From IMG/VR virus record IMGVR_UViG_3300027749_000147, positions 1 through 52,371 of that record: a stretch of 52,371 nt of DNA, one strand, 5' to 3'. Of the stretch, positions 24,611 through 32,932 are shown in pieces; the first letter of the stretch is position 1, and each line of letters begins with the position of its first letter. Origin of the DNA: a virus. The translations under genes and the position numbers were made by a program. The notes below the pieces were generated by a model, which searched no databases, had not been told where the DNA came from, and saw only the letters and a list, made by a program, of their open reading frames with translations.

Positions 24611-26091
24611 TAGCTAATGCCACCTGCTGTAGTAACTTTGATGTATGTAGGCTCAAGAATAGGAACCTCATCAATATTACAGGATAAGTCTGTTACACCC
24701 CCAGCAAGTGTAGGAGATGCGACTACTGTGTATTGCTTTTCGTATCCTGTGATAGTTACGTACGATACACCATCTACACTCTTACACGCAGAGTAGATAT
24801 CACCCTGAGTAATAACGTCGTTGAACACAACATTTTCAAAATTAAATAAGTCGTAAATAGAATTAGTTACTGCATCTTTTACAATATTAGGGTCATATTG
24901 TGGAAGAACATTTACTGTAACTGCTAGGTATGGGTACGCAGCAGTAAAGTCTTTAATAGCAATACTTGTATTAGGTGGAATTTTATCCGATAAGTATTTG
25001 TAGACATTATTCTTTAATGTAGTTCCAGATGCGTAGCCACCAGCAGCAGCTATAAAAATAGTTACTTGTGTGTAGACACTAGCGGCTGCAACTGCTTTAG
25101 CTATACCATTTACCTGAACAGCAAGTTGTGCATAGTCTTTTAATGTAACTGCTCTATTTAAAGACCGTAGTGCTAGTGGGGCGTTTACTCTAACAGAGTC
25201 AGTTGATTCCGCATCAGCACCTCCACTAAATGCAGCAGCGTTATTTACCTGTAAATCATTAACAGGTTGACCGTCCTTATCGCTAACAACAATAGTAAGG
25301 GTGTTAGCAAGGATGTTACCTAGACTTCCAGGAGTAGTTGTACATCTGTATGAAGTAGAAATAGTTTGACCAGAAGCAGGAATTCTACCTGAGATTCCAT
25401 CACCAAACTGAATATATGTTACACCTGTTCCGTCTGTGTAACCAGAAAACACTGGGTCATCGGCATTGTAGTCTAAGATATGCTCTACTTTTTGGTACGC
25501 TACATTACCAGCCGTAACAGAAATAGAATTTCCAGTTAAAACTCCAGAGTTAAGTAATGTAAATTCTTGGTAAGCACTACCATTAGATGTTCCAATTGTT
25601 TCCCCAGAAACTGTAATACCTTGAGTCACTGTTCCAGTTGCTGTTCCATAAGTAGAACCAACTGCTGCTGCAATGTTTACATCGCTGTCTAACTCAAAAG
25701 TAATCTCTGTGTTAGTACCATCCGCTGTTGTAGAAAATAACGTTCCACTTTTAATAGTAACTGCACTTGTAGATGAGTTAGTAAGAAGCACACTACCGCT
25801 TGATGGGGAGATGTCATTAGGCGTGTAGTTCAGCAGCTGTGCAAGTCTTAGTACAGTTTCTCGCTGAGTTGATGTATCAATAAATGATTCATTAGCAGCA
25901 CGGTCAATGTAATAATTAAGAAGGTCGCCCATATAAGCGAACAGTTCTACTAAAACAATACCAAAATCTGTAGCATCTCTAGATACCCATTGTGGAGCAA
26001 AGTTAGGAATTAATGCTTTAATGTCATCGCTAATAGATTGGAAATCTCTAGACGTGTAGTCTACTTGCGGTACATATAGTTCGTCAGCCAT
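24610..26091 (-). CDS. baseplate J-like wedge protein
   Basis: This protein forms the baseplate rim (P2 J / T4 gp6 family). The N-terminus has VDYTSRDFQSISDDIKALIP and ELFAYMGDLLNYYIDRAANE, both hallmarks. A beta-rich middle and the C-terminal PNTSIAIKDFTAAYPYLAVT region complete the family architecture at 493 residues. It is coupled to the gp25 gene upstream and the gpI-like gene downstream. Confidence 0.92.
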   Translation of the reverse strand: MADELYVPQVDYTSRDFQSISDDIKALIPNFAPQWVSRDATDFGIVLVELFAYMGDLLNYYIDRAANESFIDTSTQRETVLRLAQLLNYTPNDISPSSGSVLLTNSSTSAVTIKSGTLFSTTADGTNTEITFELDSDVNIAAAVGSTYGTATGTVTQGITVSGETIGTSNGSAYQEFTLLNSGVLTGNSISVTAGNVAYQKVEHILDYNADDPVFSGYTDGTGVTYIQFGDGISGRIPASGQTISTSYRCTTTPGSLGNILANTLTIVVSDKDGQPVNDLQVNNAAAFSGGADAESTDSVRVNAPLALRSLNRAVTLKDYAQLAVQVNGIAKAVAAASVYTQVTIFIAAAGGYASGTTLKNNVYKYLSDKIPPNTSIAIKDFTAAYPYLAVTVNVLPQYDPNIVKDAVTNSIYDLFNFENVVFNDVITQGDIYSACKSVDGVSYVTITGYEKQYTVVASPTLAGGVTDLSCNIDEVPILEPTYIKVTTAGGIS

Positions 26092-26525
26092 TATAGAACC
26101 TCGATTATTTCTCCAGCTGGGGTAAGTGATTCATTAACTATTTTAACAGAATCTACCTCTCCAGTCGGAACTTGATAGATAATATTTAGAGATATAGTAG
26201 CTAAGCTCTCGTCATAAAAAGCTTGAATATCTCTAAGCGTTAGCTCTGGTGCCCATATTACAAATGCGTCAGATATTGCTTCTTTAGCCGAAAGAATGGC
26301 TTCAGTATTTCCCTCAAATAGTAATGAATTTACATTTGCTCCAAAACTATGGTACCAAATACGCTCATCTATATCTATGGATAGTAGGCTCAACACCTTA
26401 TTTCTCCATACTTTATGGTCTGTATCAGCAATGAATCCGACCCTACCAGTAGAACTGATATCAAACGGGAGGTCAATCATTGTTGTGTTTAGTGGTAAAT
26501 TACCACCTGTACCAAATGTAGCCAT
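26091..26525 (-). CDS. gp25-like baseplate wedge protein
   Basis: This 144-residue protein belongs to the gpW/gp25 family that nucleates sheath assembly on the baseplate. Recognisable parts are VWRNKVLSLLSIDIDERIW, ILSAKEAISDAFVIWAPELT and the final beta strands ending in PTGEVDSVKIV. The start at 26525 is preferred: AGGAG lies 7 bases before it and it forms TAATG with the spike stop. A Met 6 codons upstream lacks this. Confidence 0.88.
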   Translation of the reverse strand: MATFGTGGNLPLNTTMIDLPFDISSTGRVGFIADTDHKVWRNKVLSLLSIDIDERIWYHSFGANVNSLLFEGNTEAILSAKEAISDAFVIWAPELTLRDIQAFYDESLATISLNIIYQVPTGEVDSVKIVNESLTPAGEIIEVL

Positions 26526-27247
26526 TAGAACGCTCCTAGCCATAGTGGGAAATTAGGGTCTCCGCCTTCAAACATTACCCAGCAACCATCTCCAGGTATA
26601 GGCAAAAATCCTCCAACAAGAGTCGCAGTTACTGTAAATGAAGGGGTTGCTGGGACTACTGCGTCTGCAGATTCAGCAAGGAATTGGATATGAGTGTCTG
26701 TTCCTCGCCACCAAAACTCTAGATAGTCATTAGCTTTAACAGTTAGTACATAGTTCCAAGAAATAATTTGAGGGGTAGCATTAGCGTCACCACTAATAGA
26801 TATGCTGCCGTTGCTGTTTAAAACATTTTGAGCTGGCAAACTTCCATTTAGCTTAACCCAAACATCCGCAGTATCGTTTCCCTTGTTAGTTCTTTGCAAC
26901 TGAGCCGAAAACTGAATGTTATATGTTCCAGCAGCGGCAAACGTAAGCTTTGAGCCATCCATAATAGAAACTCTAAAAGCTTCTTCTGTTGTGTTAATGG
27001 TTACTACTTGAGGAGTATTAACTGCCGCAATGTTTTGAGTAGTTGAGTCACTAAAAGAACCATAAGGAGCTTTTTTATTTTCAGGCACACCAATAATAGG
27101 AAATGCCCAATTAGTTACGGCAGTTCCAAGAATCTGTGGAACTTGTAATTTAATGCGGTTTAAGTTTTCTGGGTCGTTAGTATCTATAACAACTCCACGG
27201 TAAATGCCGTAGAATCGTTTATCCCAGTTATCTAAATTAGCGTACAC
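26525..27247 (-). CDS. tail-spike OB-fold protein (gp5-like) with inserted jelly-roll domain
   Basis: The N-terminus (FYGIYRGVVIDTNDPENLNR then IKLQVPQILG) and the C-terminus (IPGDGCWVMFEGGDPNFPLW) are the two halves of the gp5/VgrG OB domain that caps the spike on the hub. Between residues about 65 and 210 lies a beta domain (AAAGTYNIQFSAQLQRTN, then VKANDYLEFWWRGTDTHIQF). It resembles C1q/TNF-like jelly rolls in phage fibres. It has no lysozyme domain and no long needle helix. It sits next to the hub gene. Confidence 0.8.
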   Translation of the reverse strand: MYANLDNWDKRFYGIYRGVVIDTNDPENLNRIKLQVPQILGTAVTNWAFPIIGVPENKKAPYGSFSDSTTQNIAAVNTPQVVTINTTEEAFRVSIMDGSKLTFAAAGTYNIQFSAQLQRTNKGNDTADVWVKLNGSLPAQNVLNSNGSISISGDANATPQIISWNYVLTVKANDYLEFWWRGTDTHIQFLAESADAVVPATPSFTVTATLVGGFLPIPGDGCWVMFEGGDPNFPLWLGAF

Positions 27248-28568
27248 CTTGAGCCCTCAATCTATCTAGAGCGGCTTGGCTAATACTGGATGTGGAAACA
27301 TACTTGCTGTTATCAGATGCAATATCTCCACCAGCCTGCCATACCCAAGGAACTTTTCCAGTGGTAGGTTGTGGTCTATTATTAGTACTACCAAAACCTT
27401 CGTTACTGTACACAGTATTTCCGTCAGTTAAAAGAGATGCCTCATTAGATACCTTGTTTAATGTGTCAGGTACTAAATCTCTAATCTGAATAACATCAGG
27501 AACAGCAACTACTTTGCCGTCACTCCATACGTTTGCTGTTCCAATAGAGTCAGTTCCCACTTGTAATATAGTTGTGTATGTAAGAATATTTGGCTCAGTC
27601 TCAATTACCTTATGTTTTACAGACATAACAATCCAGTATCCAGAGTAGTCAGAGCCAATGCCAGCTAGATACACAGGGCTGTCTGGATATATATTTGCAA
27701 TACCAGCAACTTCTACTTCTGCACGATAAGGAAAGCGATTGCGTTGGTCAATAGCTTGAGCCTCATATGCTGCTGGTGTATACCCAGGCGCTACTGTTTC
27801 TGTAGAAAAACTGTCAAAAAACTCTGGTGTTGATATGTCTCTTAGCGACTCTGGTCTTGTCTTGTTAGTAACAATATTTACTTCTTTAGTAACAGGGTCA
27901 ACACCGCCAACTCTACCAGCAGACTTATACGCGTCCACGTACTGTACGCTCTCACCAAGAATCATTTTAAATGAATATAGAGTAGAACCTTTTGGGTCGT
28001 TAGATTCACGCATTACAAACGATGGTGCGTTTGCACGGGTAGCTGTGTAAGCAGCAGTAAGTGGTTGGAAGTAAATAGATGTGTTTTGTATTCTAAAGGT
28101 ATACCCACATTGCTTAGCAAGCCTTGTAATAATCTCAAGGTCTGTGTGCCCAGCCTGAGATACCTGTGGATAAACACGGGGATGGTCAGTAACAAATGCA
28201 GAGAAGTTATGTTCTGCAGCAATCTGGCGCACAATATCTGATGCAGTCATATTAGTAAATACTCTTTGACGCGCTTGCTTTAATTTATAAGATGCGCCAA
28301 TTAATGCTATTTCTACAAACTGTTTACCAGGAGTAATCTCTGGTTTGATATCGTGGATATATCCAACAAAGTTTCTGGCACCAGTGGTTCCTCGAAGGTT
28401 AACTTTTACTGGCTCACCAGGTTTGATGTGAGTGTATTTAATATCCCAATCCCTAAACTTAACTACTGCTACCTCATGGGCATATCTATTTAAATTTAAA
28501 TAGAAATAGGAAAGCCGCTGAGGGGGATTCTCAGCTAAAGGGAACTCTATGGATACGTAATTAAACAC
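27237..28568 (-). CDS. baseplate hub protein (gpD / gp27-like)
   Basis: The hub links tail tube and spike. The region YTHIKPGEPVKVNLRG and FVGYIHDIKPEITPG matches the first beta barrel. TASDIVRQIAAEHNF and HTDLEIITRLAKQCGYTFRI match the late-control D-type middle domain. At 443 residues it fits the family. It is encoded between the LysM tail protein and the spike, with a 7-base overlap on the LysM side. Confidence 0.87.
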   Translation of the reverse strand: MFNYVSIEFPLAENPPQRLSYFYLNLNRYAHEVAVVKFRDWDIKYTHIKPGEPVKVNLRGTTGARNFVGYIHDIKPEITPGKQFVEIALIGASYKLKQARQRVFTNMTASDIVRQIAAEHNFSAFVTDHPRVYPQVSQAGHTDLEIITRLAKQCGYTFRIQNTSIYFQPLTAAYTATRANAPSFVMRESNDPKGSTLYSFKMILGESVQYVDAYKSAGRVGGVDPVTKEVNIVTNKTRPESLRDISTPEFFDSFSTETVAPGYTPAAYEAQAIDQRNRFPYRAEVEVAGIANIYPDSPVYLAGIGSDYSGYWIVMSVKHKVIETEPNILTYTTILQVGTDSIGTANVWSDGKVVAVPDVIQIRDLVPDTLNKVSNEASLLTDGNTVYSNEGFGSTNNRPQPTTGKVPWVWQAGGDIASDNSKYVSTSSISQAALDRLRAQGVR

Positions 28569-28842
28569 TAGGTATCCTAAGAGTTGTTCCAGAAGTAATA
28601 TTCATAAAGTCAACAACTTCTGGGTTGTACTCAACAATAGTCCACCACAAGTCAGCGCGCCTCATGTAGTACTCAGCCAACCCCCAAAGTGTTTCCCCAG
28701 GAACATAGGTATGGGTAAAGAAAGATACAGCATCTAAAGAGTCAGATGTATAAAATACAATAGGTGTTGTAGTTCCATACTCTTTTTTTCTAAAGTAATC
28801 AACAGTAGCATCCTCGTAACGAGAACCAGAATAAATAGGCAT
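28561..28842 (-). CDS. LysM-domain baseplate protein (gp53/gpX-like)
   Basis: The C-terminal half has YVPGETLWGLAEYYMRRADL, WWTIVEYNPEVVDFMNI and GTTLRIP, a LysM fold. Such short LysM proteins sit between tube and hub in contractile tails. It is 93 residues long and coupled by overlaps to both neighbours. Confidence 0.85.
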   Translation of the reverse strand: MPIYSGSRYEDATVDYFRKKEYGTTTPIVFYTSDSLDAVSFFTHTYVPGETLWGLAEYYMRRADLWWTIVEYNPEVVDFMNITSGTTLRIPSV

Positions 28843-29834
28843 TAGTTACTCGACAATCCTGCAGTAGCCATAAGGTTAAACTGCAATGTTACATCAGTAC
28901 GAATAGGAATCATGTCTTTAGTAAACGCAGTATGGTTAACAGTAAGGTTGTTAACATAACCCAAGTAACTAAGCGGACCAATATCAATCTTTAGAAGAGT
29001 AGGGCTTAAGAAACCAATATCAGAACTAACTCTACCAGTAGCAACGTTAGTCCAACCTGGACCATTAATTGCTTTGTACAAGTACTCAAGGTCAGCAATA
29101 GTTCCGTATTTCTGAAGGTCTTGAATTTTATAAGATACTTCGTCACCAAATCCGTAATCAAAAGCAGCAGCGGCTGAGTAGTAACTTGAGTAGTCTTTTG
29201 CTAATTGGTCATAGGTAGTTAATTCTTTATTAGCTTTAGGAACATGCGAAATAGACTTGATACAAGCAAAATCGTTAGTTCTATCTAGCCTAAGACTAAA
29301 TGTTAGGTACTCACCACTTGGAAAAGCTCCTACAACATTAACAAACTTGTCAGCAAATGAAGGTGTAATATCCATATTAACTGCAACTGATGTGGTAATT
29401 TCATTAGGGTTCCATAAGAATTGGAATCCATAACGCGGGTCTTTCTTATGACTTTTTGCGTTATTAGCATTAGCCCAGTTATAGGATGTGTAGTCTACAT
29501 TTTCAGTATCAACTCTAGAGTACCAATAGATACGACCACGTCTGTACTTTGATTTAGCACCTAGAGCAAATGCTTCACTATTTACTACAAGTTCGTCCAT
29601 ATCATGCGGTTCAACTGGAAGGCTCCACTGATGAGGTGGAAGGTTCCATCGGTAACCATTAAGACCTTTATTAGTCCTAGCTTTTGGGTTACCTCCCTTA
29701 CCTGGATTTTTATTAGCACCTGCAACTTTACCCTTTTTCTTGTGTTTATTTTTTGCATGCGGGGTAGTTTTTTTTACTACTTTCTTTTTTGCTACCGCGC
29801 CACTGTCTCTACTGTCTGTTGGATTTTGAAACAT
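28842..29834 (-). CDS. baseplate/tail structural protein with basic N-terminus (330 aa)
   Basis: The first 55 residues are strongly basic and disordered (KKKVVKKTTPHAKNKHKKKG). The rest is beta-rich and ends with DMIPIRTDVTLQFNLMAT, a pattern seen in tail-tube-like or peptidoglycan-binding tail proteins near the hub. It lies between the tape-measure candidate and the LysM protein, so it is probably a tube-initiation or hub accessory protein. The basic N-terminus is unusual for a baseplate component. Confidence 0.6.
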   Translation of the reverse strand: MFQNPTDSRDSGAVAKKKVVKKTTPHAKNKHKKKGKVAGANKNPGKGGNPKARTNKGLNGYRWNLPPHQWSLPVEPHDMDELVVNSEAFALGAKSKYRRGRIYWYSRVDTENVDYTSYNWANANNAKSHKKDPRYGFQFLWNPNEITTSVAVNMDITPSFADKFVNVVGAFPSGEYLTFSLRLDRTNDFACIKSISHVPKANKELTTYDQLAKDYSSYYSAAAAFDYGFGDEVSYKIQDLQKYGTIADLEYLYKAINGPGWTNVATGRVSSDIGFLSPTLLKIDIGPLSYLGYVNNLTVNHTAFTKDMIPIRTDVTLQFNLMATAGLSSN

Positions 29835-29836
29835 AG

Positions 29837-31336
29837 TTACCTCGTTGCCATACTTACCATTGCATTTGTAATTGCACTACCAAAAGAATATGGGTCAGTT
29901 CCTGGAGGTGCTGATACATTTACAGTAATTGCTCCAGTAAATACTGGTGTTGAGGTAACTCCTCCAGTAGGAACAGAGTTATCAGAAAGACCTGGCATAC
30001 TATCAATATGTGCACCAGTAGCAAGAAGAGCGGCACCGATTGCTGCACCACCAGCAATTTTTCCTAGTATGCCAGCTTTCTTTGAGCCACCTAATTTAGC
30101 AATAAGTTTACTCATGCCAGAAGATTTAGTCATACCTGTAAAATTACCATTTGCGTTAATTAAGGTGTCAGTTAATAAGTTACCAGCACCACCACGGATA
30201 CCGCCAAATACTTCAAGACCAGTAAGTGCAGCTTGACCACCTTTAATAGCAGTACCAAGTCCAGGGGTGCTTTGTGCTCTACCAAGATAGTCATATAGTG
30301 CTGGTATTATCTCCCTATTCATAGCATTAGTTCCAGCATTGGTAGCGTTGGTGTACGACTGTATTAGACTCAACTCTTTAGGAAAAGTTCCAACAAGGTT
30401 TGTTAAAGTATCTGTCATTCCACCAGTCTTCATAAGACCTGCTTTAGTACCAGAGGTTGAAAGGTTAGCGCCACCACTATTAGCCATTTGTACAAGACCA
30501 GCTATTACTGTTGCTCTTAAGTTTTCGTCTTGACCAAAGTACTGGTCAAGCATACTATCCAAAGCATTACCAGACATAGCAGATACAGCAATCATTTGGG
30601 GTGTAACTTTTCCAGCAGCGTTTTTAAGTAAGGTATAGATTTGTTTAATAATATCTGGCAAATCATTCATGTTACCACCAGCACCACGTACGTTAACGCC
30701 AATCATTCTAAGTGAGTTAACTTTTCGGGCTTGGTTAAGACTAGCCATAACACCCATACCACCAGTAATACCAAGACCTGGTGATAAGTTAGATGCTAAC
30801 GCAGCGCCGCCCATAATTCCACCAAAGCTAGAGTTAGGACCAAAGTTGCTAAGACCTGGCATTAGACCCATACCAGCGCCGTAGTTCATTGCTTGAACAG
30901 AATCAAACGCACTAGTAGGAGAACCTAATGCGCTTACGCCTCTTTGTGACCTATAGGAGTTAAGTAAATAATTATGACCAGAGATACCAGACTGACCATA
31001 GAACATCTGGCGAGACCCAAGCATCTCAACATTCATTGCCTCTTCAGCAGTAGGCAATAACCCCATAGCGGCAACTGTTGCTTGACCTGTAGTTTTTAAA
31101 AGACCTTTAGCAAATATCCCTCTTGTCTTACGTACAGTAGGGTCTGTGTAATCTGGAGACGACCCCGACATCATTGAACTAATAGGACCACCACTACCAA
31201 CTCCAGGAGCAGGAGTAGTAACAGGTGAATTTCCAGAACCTGGACTACCAGCACTGTTATTAAGCCTACCTAAGGCTGCGGTAAGCGCATTAACCTTAGC
31301 TAAGATAGAGTCTAAAATACCACTTGGGTCAGCCAT
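29837..31336 (-). CDS. tape-measure protein candidate
   Basis: This 499-residue Gly/Ala/Ser/Met-rich protein follows the tail chaperone and its frameshift extension, the position of the tape-measure gene. It has a short N-terminal helix (LDSILAKVNALTAALGRLN), long glycine-rich stretches, and a hydrophobic helix near 430-445 (KIAGGAAIGAALLATGA). The ruler rule would give a tail of about 75 nm. It lacks the long heptad pattern of most tape measures, so another internal tail protein is possible. Confidence 0.5.
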   Translation of the reverse strand: MADPSGILDSILAKVNALTAALGRLNNSAGSPGSGNSPVTTPAPGVGSGGPISSMMSGSSPDYTDPTVRKTRGIFAKGLLKTTGQATVAAMGLLPTAEEAMNVEMLGSRQMFYGQSGISGHNYLLNSYRSQRGVSALGSPTSAFDSVQAMNYGAGMGLMPGLSNFGPNSSFGGIMGGAALASNLSPGLGITGGMGVMASLNQARKVNSLRMIGVNVRGAGGNMNDLPDIIKQIYTLLKNAAGKVTPQMIAVSAMSGNALDSMLDQYFGQDENLRATVIAGLVQMANSGGANLSTSGTKAGLMKTGGMTDTLTNLVGTFPKELSLIQSYTNATNAGTNAMNREIIPALYDYLGRAQSTPGLGTAIKGGQAALTGLEVFGGIRGGAGNLLTDTLINANGNFTGMTKSSGMSKLIAKLGGSKKAGILGKIAGGAAIGAALLATGAHIDSMPGLSDNSVPTGGVTSTPVFTGAITVNVSAPPGTDPYSFGSAITNAMVSMATR

Positions 31337-31449
31337 TATAGGTTCCTTGTAGCCCTTTCAATCCAATTAGTTCTTTCTCTATGCGAGAGTAAGCGTATGT
31401 CGCTCAGAGACCAGTTAAATATTCGAGTTAGTACTTCGTAGTGGTCCAT
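31336..31449 (-). CDS. tail chaperone extension (37-aa ORF; probably made by +1 frameshift)
   Basis: The ORF from the ATG at 31449 reads MDHYEVLTRIFNWSLSDIRL and ends with SHRERTNWIERATRNL, the helical type of sequence found at the C-terminus of phage tail-assembly chaperones. Its frame stays open upstream of the ATG through FSNEDYVNL to the stop of the chaperone gene at 31472. It could therefore be made as a fusion by a +1 shift at TTTTAG, or independently. No ribosome site is seen before the ATG. Its stop overlaps the tape-measure start as TAATG. Confidence 0.7.
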   Translation of the reverse strand: MDHYEVLTRIFNWSLSDIRLLSHRERTNWIERATRNL

Positions 31450-31471
31450 TAAATTTACATAGTCTTCGTTA

Positions 31472-31477
31472 CTAAAA
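31472..31477 (-). other. candidate +1 ribosomal frameshift site (UUU UAG)
   Basis: The chaperone ends CGT TTT TAG. A Phe-tRNA on UUU can re-pair with the next UUU one base forward while the stop codon waits, and reading then continues AGT AAC GAA into the extension. The +1 frame has its own TAA only about 24 bases upstream, so the shift must happen inside this short window. Confidence 0.55.
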
Positions 31478-32266
31478 ACGAAATAAGTCAGCCAGACTTA
31501 GTGGAATAAACGTATCTTTTCCACATGCCTTGCAAGCCTTCAGCACCTCCCCGAGGCGTGGACCAGGGGCTTTGGTGTACAACTCTGTAATAAGAGTTTC
31601 ACGGTCAGCTATCCCTAATTCTAAAGCGGTTGTTCTACCCATAGATATAGAACCGTCAACAGAAGCAATGCACCCAGCCAGAGCAATTGTAATAAGCTCA
31701 GCAGCCGTTTTATTTTCCGTCTGTAAAAGTTTCTTTTGTGTAATACCGTTTGGAAGATTAAGAACAACCTCACCAGCCTTTACCTTTACGGAAAAAGTTC
31801 TGTCAGCAACTGGGTTATCTAGTTCTGATATTGGAATATCTTTTTCAATATCAATATCCCAGATATCACCAGTACCGCAGTTCTGACAAATAGATGGTTG
31901 TTTAATAATGTTACCGAATGTTACTCGTCTAATTCCCAGTAAAATTGCATCTCTATCACCAGACAGTAAGGAATCAAAGTCAGAGACCGTTACGGGCTCA
32001 TCCCCAATACTTACTAGACCTCTTGATAGCGCCGTCTGTAGTACCCCATATATTGAACTAGCTTTTGAGATAGCTTCTTCATCAGCACCTGTAAGTTCTT
32101 TAACTTCAGCGTACTTAGATAGAATACCGTTATCTCCCATAAAGCCACCTGGTAGGTATACTTCATTGCTAAGGGGCAATACAGTATCTACATCTTTAAC
32201 AGTTTCATTGGAATCTAAAGACTCCACTAATCTGTTTACTGCATCTGGGTCGGTTATTTCAGCCAT
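31472..32266 (-). CDS. tail/baseplate hub assembly chaperone (gp26/gp51-like)
   Basis: This 264-residue protein has an acidic N-terminus, a middle all-helical region and two CxxC pairs (CQNCG near residue 126 and CKACG near the end) that form a zinc ribbon, as in T4 gp26-like baseplate hub chaperones. The strands between (DIDIEKDIPISELDNPV) are typical of this family. It is encoded after the tube gene and before the tape measure, the usual place of the tail chaperone. See the +1 frameshift candidate at its stop codon. Confidence 0.72.
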   Translation of the reverse strand: MAEITDPDAVNRLVESLDSNETVKDVDTVLPLSNEVYLPGGFMGDNGILSKYAEVKELTGADEEAISKASSIYGVLQTALSRGLVSIGDEPVTVSDFDSLLSGDRDAILLGIRRVTFGNIIKQPSICQNCGTGDIWDIDIEKDIPISELDNPVADRTFSVKVKAGEVVLNLPNGITQKKLLQTENKTAAELITIALAGCIASVDGSISMGRTTALELGIADRETLITELYTKAPGPRLGEVLKACKACGKDTFIPLSLADLFRF

Positions 32267-32291
32267 ATTATTTTCCTTATTGTTTTAGTTA

Positions 32292-32918
32292 TTAGAATTG
32301 ATTTCCTGGGTTGTAGTTAGGGTCTTTTGCTTTTCCGTCTTCCTTAACGAACAGAACTGATAGACCTTCATGTGTTAGCGTAATACTTTCAACAAAAAGA
32401 CCGTTCTGAGTTGCGTCTAGGTCGGTGTACCCTATAGATGTTATAAACGCGTTCTTAAGTAGGAACGCCATTTTAGGAGTATTGGTAGTTGCGTCCGAGT
32501 TAGGGTGGTCCATAACCATAATCTTTACATCGCAACGGAACTGATTTGCCACGTTTGTTGTACCAAGAGTATTAACATTTAGACCCTCACCAGCAGATGC
32601 AGCAAAGATTCCGCGCATCCAAGTGATAGCTTGGTCGTTTCCAAACAACGCTCCTCTTGTAAGAGTTACGTCATTAAATCTTGTCATGCCTGGAACTTTG
32701 TGTGCAGTGGTGTTGTATCCACCTTCACGGTAAGCGATTGGGTCGTTAATAATACCTAAACCAGTAATAGATGTAAACCCGCCAGTAAATCCACCAGCAG
32801 TATTTGTTGTAATTCTAGTATCAAATGGTTTAGCCTGAATGAATTCAACTTTAAACCGAAACTGGCGTAACGGGTCAGAAAGAATACTTCCTCTGTCATC
32901 AATTGTGTTAATTGCCAT
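32292..32918 (-). CDS. tail tube protein (gp19-like)
   Basis: This forms the inner tube of the contractile tail. DPLRQFRFKVEF and TSITGLGIINDPIAYREGG, then HKVPGMTRFNDVTLTRG, are diagnostic of the T4 gp19 family. The C-terminal strands (FVESITLTHEGLSVLF) complete the fold. It is located directly downstream of the sheath gene and has an AGGAG site. Confidence 0.93.
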   Translation of the reverse strand: MAINTIDDRGSILSDPLRQFRFKVEFIQAKPFDTRITTNTAGGFTGGFTSITGLGIINDPIAYREGGYNTTAHKVPGMTRFNDVTLTRGALFGNDQAITWMRGIFAASAGEGLNVNTLGTTNVANQFRCDVKIMVMDHPNSDATTNTPKMAFLLKNAFITSIGYTDLDATQNGLFVESITLTHEGLSVLFVKEDGKAKDPNYNPGNQF

Positions 32919-32932
32919 TATTTATTATCTCC

